Below, piece after piece: positions 33,522-43,429 of a DNA stretch of 56,728 nt (position 1 is its first letter; each line of letters starts with the position of its first letter). Under the pieces are notes generated by a model that did no database searches, was not told where the DNA came from, and was given only the letters and a program-made list of their open reading frames with translations. The DNA is taken from contig NZ_VTVA01000022.1 in NCBI RefSeq assembly GCF_008638345.1, forward strand, positions 1-56,728, read 5' to 3'. The DNA comes from Pseudomonas saliphila. GTDB lineage: Bacteria > Pseudomonadota > Gammaproteobacteria > Pseudomonadales > Pseudomonadaceae. The translations under genes and the position numbers were made by a program.

Positions 33522-35064
33522 GGATCACCTCCGCTGCCAATTCGGGGGTATCCGACCGCGGAAATTCCCCGGCCATCCATTGCTCCAGCTGCTCGATGCC
33601 CAGTTCGCTGGTGGGTACCAGTGGTGACAGGCGACCGCCACACAGCGCGCCGATGCGGTCACACAGCTGATACAGCTCGTCCAGATCTTCGGAGATCAGT
33701 AATACAGTTGCGCCCTGATCACGCAGCTGTATGAGGGCTTCGTGGATGGCCACTGCCGAGCCGACATCGACGCCCCAGGTAGGGTGGGAGGCGACCATCA
33801 GGCGCGGCTGCTGCAATGCTTCGCGGCCGATGATGAATTTTTGCAGGTTGCCACCGGACAGGCTGGCCGCCGTGCTATCGATGCTCGCGCTGCGCACATC
33901 GAAGCGCTCACGGATACGCGCGGTGTACTCGCGGACCTTGGCACTGCGCACCCAGCCGCGCTTGACCAGTCCGCGGCCATAGGCGGTCAGCAGTGTATTG
34001 GCTACCAGCGACATGCCCGGCACGGCGCCACGCCCGAGGCGCTCTTCCGGCACGATGGCCACACCAGCCTGCCGGCGCTGGGCGGGGCCGGCCTGGCCTA
34101 TATCCTTGCCGTCGATGAACAGCCGGCCGACTTCGCTGCGGCGCTCGCCGGACAACGCGCGGAGTAACTCATCCTGACCGTTGCCCGCGACCCCGGCGAT
34201 ACCGACGATTTCGCCGGCGCGCAGCTCCATATCGATAGCGTCGAGACGGGTGCCGAACGGGTCCGTGGTGGCATGGCTGAGCTGGCGCACACTGAGCAGC
34301 ACGTCCCCGGGTCGGGAGGGCGTGGCCTGCGTGGAAAGTGGGGTGTCGCTGCCGACCATCATCCGCGCGATATCGTCCACCGATACCTCGGAGGGCACAC
34401 AGGACCCGGTGACCTTGCCGCCGCGCATCACAGTGGCGGTGTGGCACAGATCGCGGACTTCCTGCAGTTTGTGGCTGATAAACAGAATGCTGCAGCCCTC
34501 CGCCGACAGCTGGCGCAGGGTGCGAAACAGTATCTGCACCTCCTGCGGCGTCAATACCGAGGTGGGTTCGTCCAGGATGAGCAGGGCGCTCTGCTGGATC
34601 AGACAGCGCACGATTTCAACGCGCTGGCGCTCGCCGATCGACAGATTGGATACATGGCGCCGCGGGTCCAGCGCCATCCCATAGCGGGTGGACACCTCCC
34701 GAATCCGCGTCTCCAGCTTGCGGGTGTTCCTTGCTTCGCTTGCTGGCAAACTTAAAGCAATGTTTTCCGCGACGGTCAGGGTTTCAAACAGGGAAAAGTG
34801 CTGAAAGACCATCCCCACGCCGATATCACGTGCGTGACGTGGACCCCGGATAAGGGTGGGCGTACCGTTCCAGATGACACTTCCTTCATCGGGCTGAACG
34901 ACACCGTAGATAACCTTCATCAAGGTGCTCTTGCCTGCGCCGTTCTCCCCGAGCAGCGCATGAATTTCGCCAGCGGCTACCCTGAGGTGAACACCATCGT
35001 TCGCCCGGCACCCGGGGTACTGCTTGACGATATTCACCAATTCCAGACGCGCGGTACTCGCCAT
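33508..35064 (-). CDS. Nucleoside-type ABC transporter ATPase (duplicated domains)
   Basis: 518-residue fused ATPase with two ABC domains, as in sugar and nucleoside importers. The first has Walker A GENGAGKST (about 38-46), signature LSIGERQRVEI and Walker B LLILDEPTSVL. The second has a degenerate Walker A (GVAGNGQDELL), signature LSGGNLQKFIIGRE and MVASHPTWGVDVG in the Walker B position. This asymmetry is normal for the class. It is the first gene of the leftward operon and is divergent from xdhA; two RutR-like palindromes lie between them. Confidence 0.92.
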   Translation of the reverse strand: MASTARLELVNIVKQYPGCRANDGVHLRVAAGEIHALLGENGAGKSTLMKVIYGVVQPDEGSVIWNGTPTLIRGPRHARDIGVGMVFQHFSLFETLTVAENIALSLPASEARNTRKLETRIREVSTRYGMALDPRRHVSNLSIGERQRVEIVRCLIQQSALLILDEPTSVLTPQEVQILFRTLRQLSAEGCSILFISHKLQEVRDLCHTATVMRGGKVTGSCVPSEVSVDDIARMMVGSDTPLSTQATPSRPGDVLLSVRQLSHATTDPFGTRLDAIDMELRAGEIVGIAGVAGNGQDELLRALSGERRSEVGRLFIDGKDIGQAGPAQRRQAGVAIVPEERLGRGAVPGMSLVANTLLTAYGRGLVKRGWVRSAKVREYTARIRERFDVRSASIDSTAASLSGGNLQKFIIGREALQQPRLMVASHPTWGVDVGSAVAIHEALIQLRDQGATVLLISEDLDELYQLCDRIGALCGGRLSPLVPTSELGIEQLEQWMAGEFPRSDTPELAAEVIHAVA

Positions 35065-35089
35065 GTTCCCATCCTTAGCCTCAAATTAA

Positions 35090-35105
35090 CTGACCAGTTA
35101 ATCAA
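35090..35105. promoter_or_regulatory. RutR-like operator A
   Basis: CTGACCAGTTAATCAA matches 11 of 14 informative positions of TTGACCANNTGGTCAA, the RutR consensus I recall. It is 26 bp upstream of the ABC ATPase start, where a repressor would block the leftward operon. An overlapping palindrome TTAACT-GACC-AGTTAA lies at 35086-35101. Confidence 0.5.
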
Positions 35106-35164
35106 CATTTGGCTAAAAGCAATTTGCTTGCCAATAGCGTCACGTCGTCAAAAAAATCGGTTTT

Positions 35165-35180
35165 CGGACTAAGTGGTCAG
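35165..35180. promoter_or_regulatory. RutR-like operator B
   Basis: CGGACTAAGTGGTCAG matches 10 of 14 informative positions of the RutR-type palindrome, with a perfect TGGTCA half. It lies 99 bp before xdhA and 75 bp from box A, in the middle of the divergent promoter region. Confidence 0.42.
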
Positions 35181-35278
35181 TTTTTTGCAGAGGTCAGGGT
35201 GAATGTCCCGCCACCCTTGCGGAACCTAGGGGCGCCAAGCGGTGTAACACTTCACGATGTCGGGATCCGGAGACAACA

Positions 35279-36736
35279 GTGATCGAATTTTATCTGAACG
35301 GGCGAGCAGAACTCCTCGAAGGAGTTGACCCAAATCTGAGCATTCTGGAATGGCTACGCACCAGAAAGCGGCTCACAGGTACCAAGGAAGGCTGCGCCTC
35401 GGGCGACTGCGGAGCCTGCACGGTATTGCTCGGTACGTCGGAAGAAGACGGCCAAACGCACTACCAGAGCATCAATAGCTGTATTGCTCTGATTGGCAGC
35501 CTGCACGGTCGCCATCTGGTCACGGTGGACGCGCTGCGCGATGAGCCGGCGCACCCGGTGCAAACGGCCATGGTCGAATGTCATGGCTCGCAATGTGGCT
35601 TCTGCACGCCGGGTTTCATCATGTCGATGGTCGGGCTGCACCGCGAGGTGACAGTAGAAGGGCGCGCTTGTGATCAGGAGCGGTTGATCGAAGCGCTGGC
35701 CGGCAACCTCTGCCGCTGTACCGGTTACCGGCCCATCATCGAAGCCGGACGTCAGTCGATCATTGATGAATCGGCGGCCTGGGAAGGCGACGCCCTCTTT
35801 GTTAATGCTGCACAGACGCCTGTCGACGCGCAGCCGGTATCCCTGACCCATGCATCGGGCCGCACCTTTCATGCACCGGTATCGCTGGCTGAACTGCGGG
35901 AACTGCTGGCAGAAAATCCTGAGGCGCGGCTGATGGCTGGCACCACCGATCTGGCGCTGGAAATCACCCAGCAGCTTCTCGATGTACCGCATCTGGTGGC
36001 GGTGGAGCGGGTGCCGGAGCTGCAGCGGCTGAGCAGAACCGAATCCGTGCTTGAGATTGGCGCAGCGGTGACCTACACCCGTGCGGCTGATCTGCTGGTA
36101 GGCGATTGGCCGGCATTCGGCCCGCTGCTGGATCGCCTGGCCTCCTTGCAGATCCGCAACCGCGGCACGCTCGGCGGCAACATTGCCAATGCCTCGCCGA
36201 TTGGCGACATGCCACCGCCGTTGCTGGCGCTGGGCGCCGAACTGGTGCTGGACAGCGCCGAGGGCGAACGCCGCGTGGCGCTGGATGACTTCTTCCTGGG
36301 CTATCGCAATACCGCGCTACGCTCGCAGGAATTCATTCGCAGTGTGCAGATACCGACGCCCGGGCAGGACGACCGATTGTTTATTTACAAGGTGTCCAAA
36401 CGGCTGGATGACGATATCTCCGCTGTACTCGGGGCCTTCTGGTTCCGCTTTGCCGGCAACCAGATCCTTGATTGCCGGCTGGCCTATGGCGGCATGGCCG
36501 CCACGCCCAAGCGTGCACAGTCCGCCGAAGCCGCTCTGCGCGGTCAGGCCTTTGATGACGCTGCCGTCAGCGCCGCTATCCAGGCGCTGGCGCAGGACTT
36601 CACGCCGCTATCCGATGCACGCGCCTCCGCCGGCTATCGGAGCCAGATTGCCGGCAATCTGCTGCGTCGCGCGCTGCTGGAACACCGCGCCGGCGCCAAC
36701 GCCAAACCTCTGCTTTCGGTGACCCCTCATGCGTAG
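35279..36736 (+). CDS. xdhA: Xanthine dehydrogenase small subunit
   Basis: 485-residue iron-sulfur/FAD subunit. Two [2Fe-2S] centres: the plant-type cluster CASGDCGACTVL near residue 40, and CHGSQCGFCTPG with CRCTGY at about 105-150. The FAD domain from about 195 has AGTTDLALE and LGGNIANASPIGDMPP. It passes electrons from the molybdenum subunit to NAD+. Start is GTG at 35279 after CGGAG; the frame begins at the family's IEFYLNGR. It overlaps xdhB by 8 bp. First gene of the seven-gene guanine-to-allantoin operon. Confidence 0.95.
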   Translation: MIEFYLNGRAELLEGVDPNLSILEWLRTRKRLTGTKEGCASGDCGACTVLLGTSEEDGQTHYQSINSCIALIGSLHGRHLVTVDALRDEPAHPVQTAMVECHGSQCGFCTPGFIMSMVGLHREVTVEGRACDQERLIEALAGNLCRCTGYRPIIEAGRQSIIDESAAWEGDALFVNAAQTPVDAQPVSLTHASGRTFHAPVSLAELRELLAENPEARLMAGTTDLALEITQQLLDVPHLVAVERVPELQRLSRTESVLEIGAAVTYTRAADLLVGDWPAFGPLLDRLASLQIRNRGTLGGNIANASPIGDMPPPLLALGAELVLDSAEGERRVALDDFFLGYRNTALRSQEFIRSVQIPTPGQDDRLFIYKVSKRLDDDISAVLGAFWFRFAGNQILDCRLAYGGMAATPKRAQSAEAALRGQAFDDAAVSAAIQALAQDFTPLSDARASAGYRSQIAGNLLRRALLEHRAGANAKPLLSVTPHA

Positions 36737-39083
36737 ACTCCCAAGCGAAACCGCTCATCAGCCAGCGGTGGCGACCGGTCTGGCAGGGCAGAGCGCCCTG
36801 CACGACAGTGCCTGGAAACACGTGCGCGGCGAGGCCCGCTACATTGATGACTTGCCCGAGCCGGAGGGGCTGCTGCACGCCGCGGTCGGCCATAGCCAGC
36901 ATGCGCATGCGCGCATTGTGGCGATGGATCTGAGCGCGGTGCGCAGTTATCCGGGCGTGATTGCGGTGGTGACAGTTGACGACGTACCCGGCCATACCGA
37001 CATTGGTCCGGTGTTCCCAGGCGACCCGGTGCTGGCTGGCGAGCTTGTCGAGCATGTCGGCCAGCCGATCTTTGCGGTCGCTGCCACCAGCCACACCGCA
37101 GCGCGCAAAGCGGCGCGCCTGGCCAAGGTCGAATACGAACTGCTCGAGCCGGTCCTGACAATCGCCAAGGCCCTTGAGCAGGAACTCTTCGTTCGTCCCA
37201 CCAATACCCATCTGCGCGGCGATCCCGATCAGGCGCTGGCTGCAGCGCCGCACCGGCTGCAGGGTCAGCTGGAGGTCGGCGGCCAGGAGCACTTTTATCT
37301 GGAAGGCCAGGCCTGCCTGGTTGAGCCCACCGAAGATGGCGGCATGTTCGTGCATACCTCCAGCCAGCATCCCTCCGAAGTGCAGAAGCTGGTCGCCGAA
37401 GTGCTGGGTCTGCCGATTCATGCGGTGCAGGCCGAGGTACGGCGGATGGGCGGCGGTTTTGGCGGCAAGGAGACGCAGGCCGCCGCGCTCGCCTGCGTCG
37501 CTGCGCTGCTGGCAAACGTAACCGGCAAGGCGGTGAAGTACCGACTGTCGCGCGCCGATGACATGGTGCAGACCGGCAAACGGCATGATTTCTTCAACAC
37601 CTACGATCTGGGTTTTGACGATCAGGGCGTGATACGCGGCGCCGATATCATGGTTGCCGGACGCTGTGGCTATTCACCGGATCTGTCCGATGCCATCGTC
37701 GACCGCGCCATGTTCCATGCGGATAACGCGTATTTTCTCGATCAGGCGCGGGTAACCGGCCACCGCTGCAAGACGCATACGGTATCCAATACCGCGTTTC
37801 GCGGTTTTGGCGGGCCGCAGGGGATGATGATCATCGAGAAGGCCATGGACGACATCGCCCGCTATCTGCGCCTCGATCCACTGGAAGTGCGCAAGCGCAA
37901 CCTGTACGGCGAAGGCCGGGACATTACCCATTACGGCCAGCGGATCGAGCAGCACGTGCTGGCTGAGCTGATCGGCCAGCTGGAAACCAGCTCGGATTAT
38001 CAGGCGCGACGTGAGCAGATCAGCGCGTTCAACGCACAAAGCCCGGTGGTTAAACGCGGGCTGGCACTCACGCCGGTCAAGTTCGGCATTTCCTTCACCG
38101 CCACGCATCTGAACCAGGCCGGCGCGCTGGTGCACATCTACACTGACGGCAGTATCCATATCAACCACGGCGGCACCGAAATGGGCCAGGGGCTCTATAT
38201 CAAGATTGCCCAGGTCGTTGCGTCGGCCTTCCAGGTGGACGTGAGCTGCGTTGCCGTCTCGGCCACGCGGACCGACAAGGTGCCCAATACCTCGCCGACC
38301 GCAGCCTCTTCGGGCAGCGATCTGAACGGGATGGCGGCGCTGGATGCCTGCGAGAAGATCAAGGCCCGATTGATTGAGTTCGCGGCGGAGCACTGGTCAT
38401 GCAAGTTCGGTGATGTGCGTTTCGAGAACAACGAAGTAGTCATGGCCGAGCAGCGGGTCAGCTGGGGCACCTTCGTACGTACCGCCTACATGAACCGTAT
38501 CTCGCTGTCCTCCTCGGGATTTTATTCCACGCCGAAGATTCACTTCGATTACGCCAAAGGCCATGGCCATCCGTTCCTGTACTACGCCAACGGCGCCGCC
38601 TGCTCGGAGGTGCTGATCGACACCCTGACCGGTGAATACAAGGTCACCCGTGTGGATATCCTGCATGACGTGGGGCAGTCGCTTAATCCTGCGATTGATA
38701 TGGGGCAGATCGAGGGCGGTTTCATTCAGTGCATGGGCTGGCTGACCACCGAAGAACTGGTGTACAGCCCGGAAGGCCGGCTGCTGACGACCGGTCCCGC
38801 GACCTACAAGATCCCTGCAATTTCCGATACGCCCGCCGATTTCCGCGTGCAGTTACTGGAGAATAGCCCGAACACCGAGGCGACCATCTTCCGCTCCAAA
38901 GCCGTGGGTGAGCCGCCGTTCATGCTGGGCATCTCGGTCTGGTGCGCGCTGCGCGATGCGGTTGCCAGTCTGACCGATTACCGCTTTAGCCCGCCACTGG
39001 ATACGCCGGCCACGCCCGAGCGGATGCTCGGCGCGGTGAACGCGGCGCATAGTTGGTTGGCAGCGAAACAGGAGGACCGGTAA
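36729..39083 (+). CDS. xdhB: Xanthine dehydrogenase large (molybdenum) subunit
   Basis: 784-residue molybdopterin-binding subunit that hydroxylates hypoxanthine and xanthine to urate. Visible: VGHSQHAHARI in the N-terminal hammerhead domain, RRMGGGFGGKETQ near 240, NTAFRGFGGPQGM near 355 with the substrate-orienting Arg, TEMGQGLYIKI near 480, and the catalytic glutamate in AVGEPPFMLG near residue 724. Length and order are standard. It overlaps xdhC by one base (TAATG). Confidence 0.96.
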   Translation: MRRLPSETAHQPAVATGLAGQSALHDSAWKHVRGEARYIDDLPEPEGLLHAAVGHSQHAHARIVAMDLSAVRSYPGVIAVVTVDDVPGHTDIGPVFPGDPVLAGELVEHVGQPIFAVAATSHTAARKAARLAKVEYELLEPVLTIAKALEQELFVRPTNTHLRGDPDQALAAAPHRLQGQLEVGGQEHFYLEGQACLVEPTEDGGMFVHTSSQHPSEVQKLVAEVLGLPIHAVQAEVRRMGGGFGGKETQAAALACVAALLANVTGKAVKYRLSRADDMVQTGKRHDFFNTYDLGFDDQGVIRGADIMVAGRCGYSPDLSDAIVDRAMFHADNAYFLDQARVTGHRCKTHTVSNTAFRGFGGPQGMMIIEKAMDDIARYLRLDPLEVRKRNLYGEGRDITHYGQRIEQHVLAELIGQLETSSDYQARREQISAFNAQSPVVKRGLALTPVKFGISFTATHLNQAGALVHIYTDGSIHINHGGTEMGQGLYIKIAQVVASAFQVDVSCVAVSATRTDKVPNTSPTAASSGSDLNGMAALDACEKIKARLIEFAAEHWSCKFGDVRFENNEVVMAEQRVSWGTFVRTAYMNRISLSSSGFYSTPKIHFDYAKGHGHPFLYYANGAACSEVLIDTLTGEYKVTRVDILHDVGQSLNPAIDMGQIEGGFIQCMGWLTTEELVYSPEGRLLTTGPATYKIPAISDTPADFRVQLLENSPNTEATIFRSKAVGEPPFMLGISVWCALRDAVASLTDYRFSPPLDTPATPERMLGAVNAAHSWLAAKQEDR

Positions 39084-39964
39084 TGGACAAGCGCATGCTC
39101 TGGTATCAGGCCGTCGCCGACTGCGAAGCGCGCGGCGAGCCTTACGTGCTGGTGACTGTGCTGGGCGTGGCAGGCTCGGTGCCACGTGAGCCGGCCAGCA
39201 AGATGGTCATTACCGCAGAACAGAGTTACGACACCATCGGCGGTGGCCACCTGGAGTTCCAGATCATGGCCCGCGCGCGCGAACAACTTGCTGCGCGCCG
39301 CTATGAAACGCAGCTGCAACACTTTCCGCTGGGTGCGAGTCTTGGGCAATGTTGCGGCGGCAGCGTGTCGGTATTGCTCGAGGGCCAGCCCGGCAGCGAG
39401 GCGCGTTTGGTGGTATTCGGTGCAGGCCATGTGGGCCGTGCGCTGACGACCATCATGGGGCAATTGCCCTGGCAGGTGGTCTGGGTCGATTCCCGGGCCG
39501 ACGCCTTTCCTGAGGCGGCGGCACTGTCTGCCAACGTGCGGCAGCACCTGACGGACGATCCAGTGGGCGATGCCAAAGACCTGTGCGCCGGCAGCCACGT
39601 GTTGATTCTGACGCACAATCATCAGCTCGATTACGAGCTGTGCCGCGCATTGCTGGACGCGGGCAACGCAACCAGCATCGGCTTGATTGGCTCACAGACC
39701 AAGGCCGAACGCTTCCGGCTGCGGCTGGAACACCGGGGCTACACCGCCGAGCAGATCGCTGCGATCCGTTGCCCGGTCGGGCGCAGCGACGTGCCCGGCA
39801 AGCGACCGATGGAGGTCGCGGTATCCATATGCGCAGAGCTGCTGTCACTGGCCGCGATCGACCAGCCTAAAGCCAGACGGCGCGGCATCAAATGGACCGA
39901 GCTGAAGGCGTTACTGCCAGGCCCTGAAGCTACATCCCCGACTCAACCTGTGGAGGCGCAATGA
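39083..39964 (+). CDS. xdhC: XdhC molybdenum-cofactor insertion factor
   Basis: 293-residue XdhC, which binds the molybdenum cofactor, promotes its sulfuration and delivers it to XdhB. The N-terminal half has GVAGSVPREPASKMVI and the cysteine-bearing SLGQCCGGSVSVL. The C-terminal Rossmann part has VVFGAGHVGRAL and LIGSQTKAERFR. Start at 39083 follows GGAGGACC. It overlaps uraD by 4 bp. Confidence 0.93.
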   Translation: MDKRMLWYQAVADCEARGEPYVLVTVLGVAGSVPREPASKMVITAEQSYDTIGGGHLEFQIMARAREQLAARRYETQLQHFPLGASLGQCCGGSVSVLLEGQPGSEARLVVFGAGHVGRALTTIMGQLPWQVVWVDSRADAFPEAAALSANVRQHLTDDPVGDAKDLCAGSHVLILTHNHQLDYELCRALLDAGNATSIGLIGSQTKAERFRLRLEHRGYTAEQIAAIRCPVGRSDVPGKRPMEVAVSICAELLSLAAIDQPKARRRGIKWTELKALLPGPEATSPTQPVEAQ

Positions 39965-40461
39965 CCCTTGAAGAGCTTAATCAGCTGCCTGAGGACGCGG
40001 CGCTGACCCTGTTTCGCGACTGCTGCGCGGCGGACGCCTGGGCCAGGCCAATGGTCGAGATGCGGCCCTTTCAGTCGATGGAGTCGTTGCACAGCGCCGC
40101 TCACTCGCTGTGGTCGTCTTTGACCGAAGCCGACTGGCTGGCGGCCTTCGAGGCGCACCCCAGGATCGGCGACATCAGCAGTCTGCGCAGCAAGTATGCC
40201 AGTACCGAAGCGCTGGCGAGTGGCGAACAGTCCGGTGCCCAGTCGGCTCCGGAAGAGGTTCTGCAGCGCCTGAAGGAGGACAACGAGGCCTACGAAAACA
40301 AGTTCGGCTTCATCTTCATCGTCTGCGCCACCGGCAAGAGCGCCCAGCAAATGCTCACGCTGCTTGAAGCCCGTCTGCCCAATTCCCGGGAAACGGAAAT
40401 CGACATTGCCAGTGCCGAGCAGGCAAAAATTACCCATATCCGATTGGACAAACTGCTATGA
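39961..40461 (+). CDS. uraD: OHCU decarboxylase
   Basis: 166-residue decarboxylase that turns 2-oxo-4-hydroxy-4-carboxy-5-ureidoimidazoline into S-allantoin. The active-site histidine lies in EAHPRIGD, with MRPFQSMESLHSAA upstream and NKFGFIFIVCATGKSA downstream, all family-typical. It overlaps uraH by 4 bp. Confidence 0.94.
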   Translation: MTLEELNQLPEDAALTLFRDCCAADAWARPMVEMRPFQSMESLHSAAHSLWSSLTEADWLAAFEAHPRIGDISSLRSKYASTEALASGEQSGAQSAPEEVLQRLKEDNEAYENKFGFIFIVCATGKSAQQMLTLLEARLPNSRETEIDIASAEQAKITHIRLDKLL

Positions 40462-40799
40462 GCAAAAGCCCCGTCACCACTCATATTCTTGATCTCGGTA
40501 GCGGACAACCTGCCGCCGACGTACGCGTCGTGCTGGAACTGCAAGGTGAGTCCGGCTGGGAGCACATCGCCACTGCCACGACCGATCAGGACGGTCGCGT
40601 CATGAATGGCTTCGGCAACGATTTCTCGGCGGGTGTATACCGGCTCAGTTTTGACACCGAAGGGTATTTCATCGCCCAGGGCAAGGAGTGCTTCTATCCC
40701 TGGGTGACTATCAGCTTCCGTCTTGGCGATCCCGCAGGGCACTATCACGTGCCGCTATTGCTGAACCAGTGGGGCTATTCAACGTACCGGGGTAGCTGA
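40458..40799 (+). CDS. uraH: 5-Hydroxyisourate hydrolase
   Basis: 113-residue transthyretin-like hydrolase. The catalytic set is present: His9 in TTHILDLG, an Arg in the middle strands, and the C-terminal YRGS. It opens the ring of 5-hydroxyisourate made by PuuD. Stop and guaD start overlap by one base. Confidence 0.95.
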   Translation: MSKSPVTTHILDLGSGQPAADVRVVLELQGESGWEHIATATTDQDGRVMNGFGNDFSAGVYRLSFDTEGYFIAQGKECFYPWVTISFRLGDPAGHYHVPLLLNQWGYSTYRGS

Positions 40800-42178
40800 T
40801 GAGCCTAGCGACGATTCCAGCGCAACCGATCCACAAGGGTTGCACCGCAGTGCGGGGACCGCTGCTGCATTTTCTTGCTGAACCCGGAGTGGGTGTGCCC
40901 GACCCGACCAGCTATGAGTATTTGAAAGATGGGCTGCTGATCATTGCCGACGGCCGCGTTCTAGCGGTGGGGGAGGCCGAGGCCTTGCTTGCGCAGCTGC
41001 CCGCCGGCAGTGCGTTCGAACACTGGCCGGACAGTCTGATCGTGCCGGGTTTCATCGATACTCACGTGCATATGCCGCAGCTGGAGGTGATGGCCAGTTA
41101 CGGCACGCAACTGCTCGACTGGCTGGAAACCTACACCTTTCCAGCGGAGGCGCGCTTTGCTGATGCCGGCTGGGCAACGGAGCGGGCCGAACTCTTCGTT
41201 GACCTGCTGCTGGCGCACGGCACCACCTCGGGGCTGGTCTTCAGCACCTCGCACGAAGTTGCCACCGAGGCCCTGTTCACCGCTGCCCATTCGCGCAATA
41301 TGGCTGTCACTGCTGGCAGGGTGATGATGGACCGTCACGCGCCCGATGGAGTGCGTGATACCGCTGAAACAAGCTATATCGAGAGCCGCCGGCTGATTGA
41401 GCGCTGGCATGGCACTGGCCGTCAGCGCTATGCGGTCACCCCGCGTTTTGCTGCGACCTCAAGCCCCGAGCAGCTGGCGCTGGCCGGTCGACTGCTGGCC
41501 GAACACCCGGGCGTATTGATGCAGACCCATTGGGCCGAGAACCACGCCGAGATTGCCTGGATCAAGGAGCTGTTTCCTGACTGCGAGAGTTATCTGGACG
41601 TGTACGACCACTTTGCGCTGCTCGGGCCGACCAGCGTTCTGGCTCACGGTATTCATATCGATGACCGCGATCGCCAGCGCCTGCGGGAAACGGGTACGCG
41701 CATTGCCTTCTGCCCGACCTCCAATACCTTCCTCGGCAGCGGCCTGTTTGATCTGGCCAGTGCGCGGGCGGCGGGGGTGAGCGTGGGGCTGGCGTCGGAT
41801 GTGGGCGGTGGCACCAGCCTGTCGATGCTGACCACCATGGCCGAGGCCTACAAGGTATGCCAGCTGCGCCAGCAATCGCTGAACCCTTTCCAGGCCTTCT
41901 ATATGGCCACGCTGGGCAATGCTGAGGTGCTGCATCAGGCCGATCAGACCGGCAATCTGCAGCCCGGAAATTACGCTGATTTTCTGGTCCTGGACCGCAC
42001 CGCCAGCCCGATGCTGAAGATGAAAGGCACCAAGGCGGCCGATCTGCAGGGCATCCTCTTTGATCTGATGATCCTCGGTGATGACCGCGCCATCCAACGC
42101 ACCTATGTCGCCGGCCAGTGCCGGTACGATCGTGATACTGCACAAGGAGTTGCACTGAATGCATGCGTACCTGGCTGA
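40799..42178 (+). CDS. guaD: Guanine deaminase
   Basis: 459-residue amidohydrolase converting guanine to xanthine. Zinc ligands are visible: HVH in PGFIDTHVHMPQ (about residue 85), the His in MQTHWAENHAE, and Asp in LASDVGGGTSLS. The TQLLDWLETYTFPAE segment is specific to guanine deaminases. It feeds XDH with xanthine. It overlaps puuD by 20 bp. Confidence 0.95.
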   Translation: MSLATIPAQPIHKGCTAVRGPLLHFLAEPGVGVPDPTSYEYLKDGLLIIADGRVLAVGEAEALLAQLPAGSAFEHWPDSLIVPGFIDTHVHMPQLEVMASYGTQLLDWLETYTFPAEARFADAGWATERAELFVDLLLAHGTTSGLVFSTSHEVATEALFTAAHSRNMAVTAGRVMMDRHAPDGVRDTAETSYIESRRLIERWHGTGRQRYAVTPRFAATSSPEQLALAGRLLAEHPGVLMQTHWAENHAEIAWIKELFPDCESYLDVYDHFALLGPTSVLAHGIHIDDRDRQRLRETGTRIAFCPTSNTFLGSGLFDLASARAAGVSVGLASDVGGGTSLSMLTTMAEAYKVCQLRQQSLNPFQAFYMATLGNAEVLHQADQTGNLQPGNYADFLVLDRTASPMLKMKGTKAADLQGILFDLMILGDDRAIQRTYVAGQCRYDRDTAQGVALNACVPG

Positions 42179-43364
42179 GTGGCTGAGTCTGATCATCCGC
42201 TGGTTTCATGTCATTGCCGGCGTAGCCTGGATTGGCGCTTCGTTTTATTTCATCTGGCTGGACAACCACCTGCGCGAACCGCCGCAATGGAAGAAGGACA
42301 AGGGCATCAAGGGTGACCTGTGGGCCATCCATGGCGGCGGCATCTATGAGGTCGCCAAGTACCAGCTGGCGCCGGAGAAGATGCCCGGCGAGTTGCACTG
42401 GTTCAAATGGGAGGCCTACAGCACCTTTATCAGCGGCATGGCGCTGCTGTTTGCGGTGTATTACGTCGGCAACCCCGGCTATCTGATCGACACCAGCAAG
42501 GCGGCGTTGAGCGCCGGCGGGGCGATCGCCATCGGGCTCGGCACGCTGGCGGTGGTCATGCTGGTGTACGAGGCGCTGATTCGCAGTCCGCTGGCCCGGC
42601 ACGGCCTGGCCTTTGGCGCGGTACTATACGGCCTGCTGGTGCTGGTCGCCTGGGGCCTGTTTGAGGTATTTGCTGGCCGCGGTGCTTACATCCATGTGGG
42701 CGCGGTCGTGGGGACCATCATGGTCGCCAACGTTTTTCTCGGCATCATGCCGGCGCAGCGCGCGCTGGTGGATGCCATCGAGAAGGGGCAGGAGCCGGGC
42801 GCCCGCGTCGCGCAACTCGCCGCGCGAGCCAAGCTGCGCTCGGTGCATAACAACTACATGACGCTGCCGGTCATCTTCATCATGATCAGCAACCACTATC
42901 CGATGCTGTATAGCCACGCCCACGGCTGGGCGATTCTGGCGGCGATTGGTTTCATCACGGCCTTCGCCCGGCACTTCTTCAACCTGCGCCACCACGGCGT
43001 GACGCGGCCATCGATCCTGATTATCAGTGCACTGCTGACGCTGGCGTTGATCTGGGCGGTGGCACCCGCGCCGCGCACTGGCGGGGAGGTCAGGGCGGAC
43101 TCACCTGCGGTCACGGACGCGGCGGCAACCACCATTGTGCGCAACCACTGCGTTGCCTGCCACGCCGCTTCACCTGAACATCCGGCCTTCCAGGCGGCAC
43201 CCGCCGGCATTGCACTTGATGACCTGGCTGGGTTGCTTCAGCACGGGGCCAATGTGCGTCAGGCCGCGGTCGACACGCACTACATGCCACTCGGCAACAT
43301 GACGGGCATGACGGAGCAGGAGCGCGCCCAACTGGGGCAGTGGTTGAACCAGAATGCCCCCTGA
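42159..43364 (+). CDS. puuD: Membrane urate hydroxylase with cytochrome c domain
   Basis: 401-residue PuuD. The first 310 residues hold about eight membrane helices (IIRWFHVIAGVAWIGASFYF, with conserved histidines in IHGGGIYEVAKYQ). A C-terminal cytochrome c domain carries one haem motif CVACH near residue 326 and distal Met in MPLGNM. It oxidises urate to 5-hydroxyisourate and passes electrons to the respiratory chain rather than to oxygen. It replaces soluble uricase, which is not encoded here. Start at 42159 follows AAGGAG inside guaD. Confidence 0.95.
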   Translation: MHAYLAEWLSLIIRWFHVIAGVAWIGASFYFIWLDNHLREPPQWKKDKGIKGDLWAIHGGGIYEVAKYQLAPEKMPGELHWFKWEAYSTFISGMALLFAVYYVGNPGYLIDTSKAALSAGGAIAIGLGTLAVVMLVYEALIRSPLARHGLAFGAVLYGLLVLVAWGLFEVFAGRGAYIHVGAVVGTIMVANVFLGIMPAQRALVDAIEKGQEPGARVAQLAARAKLRSVHNNYMTLPVIFIMISNHYPMLYSHAHGWAILAAIGFITAFARHFFNLRHHGVTRPSILIISALLTLALIWAVAPAPRTGGEVRADSPAVTDAAATTIVRNHCVACHAASPEHPAFQAAPAGIALDDLAGLLQHGANVRQAAVDTHYMPLGNMTGMTEQERAQLGQWLNQNAP

Positions 43365-43429
43365 TGGGGCGGTCGTGCTGGCGTGTGGAGAAGGTGTCTC
43401 GCGCCGGGCAGGACACCTGGATGCCTGAC

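Noticed and set aside
36600..37586. Minus-strand frame of 328 codons opposite xdhA/xdhB
   Set aside because: Antisense to conserved xanthine dehydrogenase coding sequence; no family features or ribosome site.
43356..43370. Terminator after puuD
   Set aside because: A 5-bp stem GCCCC/GGGGC overlaps the stop codon, but there is no T-run and the stem is too short to call.
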